Below, in pieces: positions 60,297 to 64,000 of a DNA stretch of 64,000 nucleotides. Positions within the stretch are counted from its first letter, which is position 1. Each line of letters begins with the position of its first letter. Below the pieces are notes generated by a model. The model saw nothing but the letters and a program-made list of their open reading frames with translations, was not told the DNA's origin and made no database searches. The translations under genes were made by a program, and so were the position numbers. This stretch comes from Embiotoca jacksoni. Lineage: Eukaryota > Chordata > Actinopteri > Embiotocidae. The DNA lies in NCBI GenBank assembly GCA_022577435.1, contig JAKOON010000006.1, positions 6,324,501 through 6,388,500 on the forward strand. Direction: 5' to 3'.

Positions 60297-62940
60297 ACTT
60301 CCCTGTCTCCATTTCTGGGTCAGTATGTTGGCATGTAACCCTGTCCTGCCTCTGCTCTGTGGAGTTTAGGTGGAGGTACATACTCCTGGCACGCTGTACA
60401 CTTGTTTGACAGAGGGGGCACTTGGCAAGACTTTTCCTTCCTGCGGTATGAGGCCTCCATTGTTTTCGCTGTCCCCTCCCTCCCACCTTCAGGACATTTT
60501 CCCTCATATCCAGGTTACAGTCTGTGTATCGCCCCCTTATCGCAGGTATACGGGCGACAGAGAAGGAAAGCACATCGATATGTTGTTGTGATACCAATAC
60601 TGACCCAGAAGGTTTGCATTCGAGCGTCTCGGATTGAGCACACACTCGCATACTTGCATGAAAACAAAAATTGGATTCCTATGGCATGTGAGCTGACCAG
60701 GTGTGTGAGCGAGAATGGGAAAAATGTGATACGTTTATAGAAGGTTTGTTTTTCTGTATCGCCTCCTAATCCCCTTTTACAATGTTGTTTAAGAGGTCAT
60801 TCCACAGTTGCAAAAGCGCCGACTAAAAGGTTGTGAAAAAAGTAAAGACGCGGGAATCTGGCCTTATCAGTCCCAGTAAACCTTGGGTGACCGTAAAGTC
60901 AATTGGCCGTGATGAGCACAATGCTATCAGCAGACTGCAATAAGCCAATGCTGGGTACATTACCTTCACTTGCTGCAGCAATCAGCACAACTGGCTGATT
61001 TTGCTGAAGTGTGAGCTTAGTGTGGAATGTAATGGAGGGCAGCGCGCACACTACAAATATCCACTCACTCAGGTAATGTGTAACCTAAACTTGTCACAAA
61101 CATATGAGCTTAATGAGTGTAAAAGACGCACACAGATTTATAGTATTTTTAAGTTCAATTAAATTGTGATAAATATATTTTTATTGAACTAAAATGCAGG
61201 GAAATAATGTTTGGGGGCTATTTGCAGAACAGTAAATCAAACAATTATCCTTGCGTGTGCTATAAAAAAAATTATTTACTCATCCAGCAGTCATTAGTGT
61301 TAATTTGTAGTCGTCTCTCCGAATGTAAATCACACATTCACTCTCCTTTTAGCTATCTCTTGTGTTTCCACCAACTCCAGAGGAAAATATGTGGTTTTTG
61401 GGCTGCTAAATGATTCACTGTGACCACTGGTGAGTCACTACATTTCTCTTGTCTGCTGTAGCTGTAGCTAAAGATGGCTTCCTGTTGTAGCTGGAAATGA
61501 CCATAATAAAAGCAGTAAGACTGAATAAAAGTATTTGAGTATAAAGCCAAAAACAGTAAACTGACATAAAGAAAGCTTAAAAGCACAAAATGTTAAATGA
61601 TATAAAAAAAAAATTAAAAAAAAAATGTTTTAACTTAATTGGAAGGTGCATTCCTATATATGTATGACTACAGCTACGAAGGTGTCTGGTTGGTTGTTTT
61701 CATTCAGGAGCCAATGACTAAGTTTTCTCACAGTTACAAGTGAGCTGTGCTTGCTCAAAAGAAGCTAAATCGGCATTATCCAATCAACTCAGCTGCAGTG
61801 TAAGTAATGGATTCCATTGTGGGTTTTTTTTTCCATCTCATTAGCTTAAGTTTTCTTACATAAGGTGTACAGTACATGCACATTTCTCAGTAACCAATAG
61901 TATTTACTTGAGCTCAAGTTTATATGTGTGTTTGTCAATAATATATTTACAGTAAAGTCATGTCATGGGCGGAGCTGCTTAGGAAAGGGATTTTTAGTTG
62001 TGGTAATAACAGAGGTTTCTGTGGTGCATGAAAACTAAGAGCAGGTTAAAGCCCCAATATCATTTCACTCTTACATCTTGCTGTCCTTTTGATAAACTAT
62101 TACTGGCAATCATTTAATTGTCCTGCAGCTCTGTCTGAGTGAGTCAAGTGCATCTGTTTATTATCTCGTATCTCATCTTAGTTATGAGATGTCTTTGGCT
62201 GCTTGTTGACAAGGACAGGTGGAACTTCATAACAAGCACGCTGCTTTGGCCATGGCTTATATAACTGGCATTGATGCTCTCTGTGTCTAGACAGGGAAGG
62301 GCAGGTGTAAACAGAGTGGATGTGAAGAGGAAGAAAGACAAAATCAAATAAAAGACGTGAGATGAAATACGAGTCGTGACTCGAAACCATTCAGATATTC
62401 ACAGAGAGCACTCGAGCTTCTGTCAGAAAGCACTTACTCACACTTACACACACATATACGCACACACACTGGCAGAATAGAATATGAGAGCGTTGCAGCA
62501 CTGGCTGGATGTGTCCCAGCAGCTACCGCACTGATGCTTGCTGCAGCAGACGGGAGTGTACAGTCCAGACTCGAACAGAACGGAGGCAGAAAGAGAAGGA
62601 GGCAGCAATCAGAGCACTAGAGAGGACAGAGAGCCAGATAGATGTAGAATGTTTGAAAAAAATTATATGATGCTTTGCCATAGATATAGTTAAAGTTAAA
62701 AGAATAGTAGAAAGAAGTGGAATTGACAAGAGACAAACGTACAGAAATTGACCTGATCAGGAACAGGTGCAGGGACAAGGTAGGAGTCTGACGTAGCAAA
62801 GTTTAGGTGGATGCTTATCAGCATGTCTCGCTCTATGAGGCTGCTGCTGCTGCAGAGGTCCTTCAGTGACCACATCAGGTCCTCCACCTCCAAAGCCCTA
62901 GACATGCTCAGCAAGCCTGTACGAGAGGGTCGACTGGCAG
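31585..62940 (+). CDS. dlc1: dlc1 (deleted in liver cancer 1), RhoGAP: N-terminal exons, 3' partial
   Basis: DLC1 is a RhoGAP with SAM, GAP and START domains that switches off RhoA-family GTPases at focal adhesions. This window holds only the N-terminal part. Long form: 31585-33477, 38830-38964, 39231-39344 and 53609-53642, with phases 0, 0, 0, then 1. Alternative start: 62823-62940, also ending in phase 1. The N-terminus MPVAIRKRSWEEHVTH matches the human long isoform (MSVAIRKRSWEEHVTH, recalled). The later exons carry LDSMVLLLMKLDQLDQE and PEKEKA, matching human LDSMVLLIMKLDQLDQD and SEKEKA. In human the next residues are EIEAQEACDWL, opening the SAM domain. Both the 53,609 exon and the alternative exon end in a lone G, as needed for that Glu codon. 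SAM, RhoGAP and START exons are off the right edge. Confidence 0.9.
33478..38829 (+). other. dlc1 intron
   Basis: A 5.35-kb intron. It holds an AATAAA at 33597-33602, a 9-bp-arm hairpin at 35228-35250 and a possible LINE-tail relic near 35285-35345. Open frames at 33517-33873, 34806-35090 and 36972-37259 show no motif I recognise. Confidence 0.8.
35285..35345. repeat. Possible LINE-tail relic (GAATA)n plus ttattatccc
   Basis: Three GAATA-like units followed by ttattatcccttagtgga. This resembles the tails of common teleost retroelements, but the match is short. Confidence 0.3.
38830..38964 (+). CDS. dlc1: dlc1 45-residue exon with LDSMVLLLMKLDQLDQE helix
   Basis: From acceptor TTATTTAG to donor GTACAC, 135 bases in phase 0. 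It encodes RDHARLDSMVLLLMKLDQ then LDQEIENALSATSS and ends LHRRHLL. The match to human RARLDSMVLLIMKLDQLDQ is nearly exact (recalled). The heptad-like hydrophobic spacing suggests a short amphipathic or coiled helix. Confidence 0.92.
39231..39344 (+). CDS. dlc1: dlc1 38-residue Pro/Ser/Ala exon
   Basis: From acceptor TTTCTACAG to donor GTAAGTG, 114 bases in phase 0. It encodes DFDLASMPAASQVPSHPQ and ends LGAKPKSG. The human exon at this place begins DLESGSES and ends SGTKPKTT (recalled), so ends and length agree while the middle has diverged. Confidence 0.82.
42885..43082 (+). repeat. Decayed dispersed teleost repeat
   Basis: Contains catgattattttcattattg, then ccattatttggt, aatcagaaaatag, aaaaatgtcaggcagt, agctgacatcttcgcat and gttttcgccaactgtc. 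The order matches a repeat I know to be frequent in teleosts (gattattttcattatcg ... tgtcagaaaa ... gatgacgtcctc). Many substitutions suggest an old copy. Confidence 0.55.
48042..48100. repeat. CA microsatellite
   Basis: About 29 pure CA units in the dlc1 intron. Three overlapping open frames here are repeat artefacts. Confidence 0.95.
48948..48966. repeat. Poly-C run
   Basis: CCACCCCCCCCCCCCCCTCC in the dlc1 intron. Length calls in such runs are often unreliable. Confidence 0.85.
49821..49865. repeat. TG microsatellite
   Basis: About 22 TG units in the dlc1 intron. The minus-strand 107-codon frame crossing it is an artefact. Confidence 0.95.
51726..51778 (+). repeat. Retroelement 3'-tail relic (cccctcggggattaataaagt)
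   Basis: Reads aaaatttcccctcggggatt, aataaagtaa, then (CTAAC) units. A tttcccc-gggg-attaataaagta end followed by a short tandem repeat is typical of the 3' ends of common teleost LINE-type elements. No coding part is attached. Confidence 0.55.
52423..52464. repeat. CA microsatellite
   Basis: About 20 CA units in the dlc1 intron. Confidence 0.95.
53609..53642 (+). CDS. dlc1: dlc1 34-base microexon (STSVVPEKEKA)
   Basis: From acceptor CTTCACAG to donor GTAAGT. It encodes STSVVPEKEKA plus one G. Human has AIQGISEKEKA here, leading into EIEAQEACDWL (recalled). The lone G begins the Glu codon of the SAM-domain exon, which lies outside the window. Confidence 0.88.
60209..60294. repeat. CT/GA microsatellite
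   Basis: More than 40 CT units with a few interruptions, preceded by a poly-C run at about 60181-60194. The 177-codon minus-strand frame (60118-60651), with its Arg-Glu run, is a product of this repeat. Confidence 0.95.
62258..62264 (+). promoter_or_regulatory. Candidate TATA box upstream of the alternative dlc1 exon
   Basis: TATATAA in GGCTTATATAACTGG, 559 bases before the ATG at 62823. A start just downstream would give a long leader or an extra untranslated exon. This is position-based inference only. Confidence 0.2.
62823..62940 (+). CDS. dlc1: dlc1 alternative first coding exon, 39 residues
   Basis: Reads MSRSMRLLLLQRSFSDHIR, then SSTSKALDMLSKPVREG and RLA plus one G, with a strong donor GTGAGT at 62941. 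An in-frame TAG at 62781-62783 closes the frame upstream. A second in-frame ATG at 62811 has a weak context (T at -3), whereas 62823 has A at -3. The phase-1 end is the same as that of the exon at 53609-53642, so either could splice to the off-window SAM exon. Mammalian DLC1 is known to have several alternative N-termini at this junction, but I cannot match this peptide to one of them from memory. Confidence 0.7.
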
Positions 62941-64000
62941 GTGAGTGGCAGAGGCAATGACTAAGGTAGCAGTTAGATGTGTGGAGGTGTTTATACAGTG
63001 TGTGCATCTTTTCCTGCCTGGGTTTTGTATGTATGTTTGTGCATATATGTATGTTTTTTTTCTTCCCAGAACATACGCCTGTCATTTGGCATGTGGAGTT
63101 TCAGATTCTTTGACAAGATACACAACAGTATGCGACAAAAACTGCTTTGTCATTGTCTCAGAGAGAAGACAGGATTTACTGCAAGGCTTCTGTAAAGTCA
63201 GCTGTGTTTCTGACAAACAGATCAATAGAACAGAACACTAGGATTTAATGGATGGGTGGAGATGCTGAAGCTCAGTGGAGCAGCCCCTAGATAGTTCTGA
63301 TGCTTCTTAGTCTATTGTTGTGATGATTTCTACAAGATTTTTGTTCATATTTTCTCTGTTGTAAGCATGTGTACATGAATGCATTTTTCTGTTTATGCTT
63401 AGACTTTAAAAGAGCAGTGTTGTCATGTTCTCTCCTGCCAGCTTCCTCCACAGTTGCTTGAGACCTGGTTTGTCACATGTATAACTAATGAGCTGGTCAC
63501 ACGCAGGACTGAGTCCATTAGGATAGACTTGCAACTCTGGCAAGCTTGCCTTTAAATAATACAGATCGTTCTCTATCATATAAGAGCACCAGCGGAGAGA
63601 ATGGATTCACAGAGATGCTCTTCAGGAATTCTGGCTTCAGATGGCTGATATCAACTACAAGTTCAGGCCACTTCAAAGTGTTTTAAAGTCATGTGAAGTC
63701 ATCTTTTAGGGTCACATCTGACAGGATTGTTGGATTGAAATCTCAACATCTTCCAGGTCAGTGCTGGTGTGTCTCTTTTCAAAGAGGTGGCAGGAGAGGG
63801 GGGGAGGGGCACCATTTTCCCCCAATGAACCCAGAGGTCAGAAACCTGTGGCCTCACCTCTCCATTGAAGTACAGAGCAGCAGGTGATGAATATCCACTG
63901 ACAAACACTGTCCAGGATGTATCAGTCTGTTGCCACATATCTCACTGTCCTACATGAAAGAGGGAAGAATTGAAAAGTGGGCCAATGAATTATGGCAGGA
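62941..64000 (+). other. dlc1 intron, runs off the right edge
   Basis: No SAM-domain exon (EACDWL motif) was found before the end of the window. The frames at 62945-63241 and 63693-63887 begin in or after the donor and show no motif. Confidence 0.65.

Larger units (their letters stand above)
53643..62822 (+). other. dlc1 intron up to the alternative first exon
   Basis: About 9.2 kb of AT-rich DNA with a poly-C run near 60181-60194 and a long CT microsatellite. Open frames such as 54013-54390 and 56794-57213 show no known motif and lack convincing flanking splice sites. I did not find a copy of the human short-isoform start (MCRKKPDTM, recalled). Confidence 0.7.

Noticed and set aside
60118..60651. 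177-codon minus-strand frame with an Arg-Glu run
   Set aside because: The run is translation of the CT/GA microsatellite. The flanks have no recognisable domain.
1..64000. tRNA genes, CRISPR arrays, operons, phage or bacterial systems
   Set aside because: I looked for tRNA B-box-like GGTTCGA..CC on both strands and for spaced direct repeats and found none convincing. Gene structure is plainly vertebrate, so prokaryotic feature types do not apply.

Overview
The window reads as nuclear DNA of a ray-finned fish, probably a percomorph teleost. Evidence seen: three intron-split vertebrate genes with clean GT-AG junctions and compatible phases, many long CA/GT microsatellites, and several dispersed repeats that I recognise as common in teleosts. 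There is no bacterial, phage or organellar signal. Family names and human comparisons are from memory; no database search was run.

Layout. (1) 1-9,440, plus strand: the 3' part of spock3 (testican-3), a secreted calcium-binding proteoglycan. Nine coding exons lie between 1,550 and 7,245, followed by a 3' UTR of about 2.2 kb. The signal-peptide exons are off the left edge. (2) 9,441-13,732: gene-free, holding the tail-to-tail gap, an unmapped slc44a1 3' UTR and one SINE-like insertion with target-site duplications. (3) 13,733-21,344, minus strand: a complete 16-exon slc44a1 (choline transporter-like 1), 652 residues, every junction in phase. (4) 21,345-31,532: repeat-rich DNA between the divergent slc44a1 and dlc1 5' ends. 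It holds an ETS-like promoter candidate, a possible untranslated dlc1 exon and an RNA-like hairpin. (5) 31,533-64,000, plus strand: the 5' part of dlc1, a RhoGAP tumour suppressor. A 631-residue first coding exon (31,585-33,477) is followed by three small exons (38,830; 39,231; 53,609). A separate alternative first exon lies at 62,823-62,940. The SAM, RhoGAP and START exons lie beyond the right edge.

The three genes do not form a pathway: one is an extracellular matrix proteoglycan, one a membrane choline transporter, one a Rho regulator. Their adjacency is a matter of synteny. From memory, the human orthologues sit on three different chromosomes.

No unknown multi-gene system was found. The observations most worth checking are the alternative dlc1 first exon whose phase matches the small exon at 53,609, a 20-bp wobble-rich hairpin at 24,450-24,504, a spock3 intron made almost wholly of CA repeat beside a frame-neutral exon, a lost EF-hand cysteine in spock3, and a possible intronic polyadenylation site after the large dlc1 exon.
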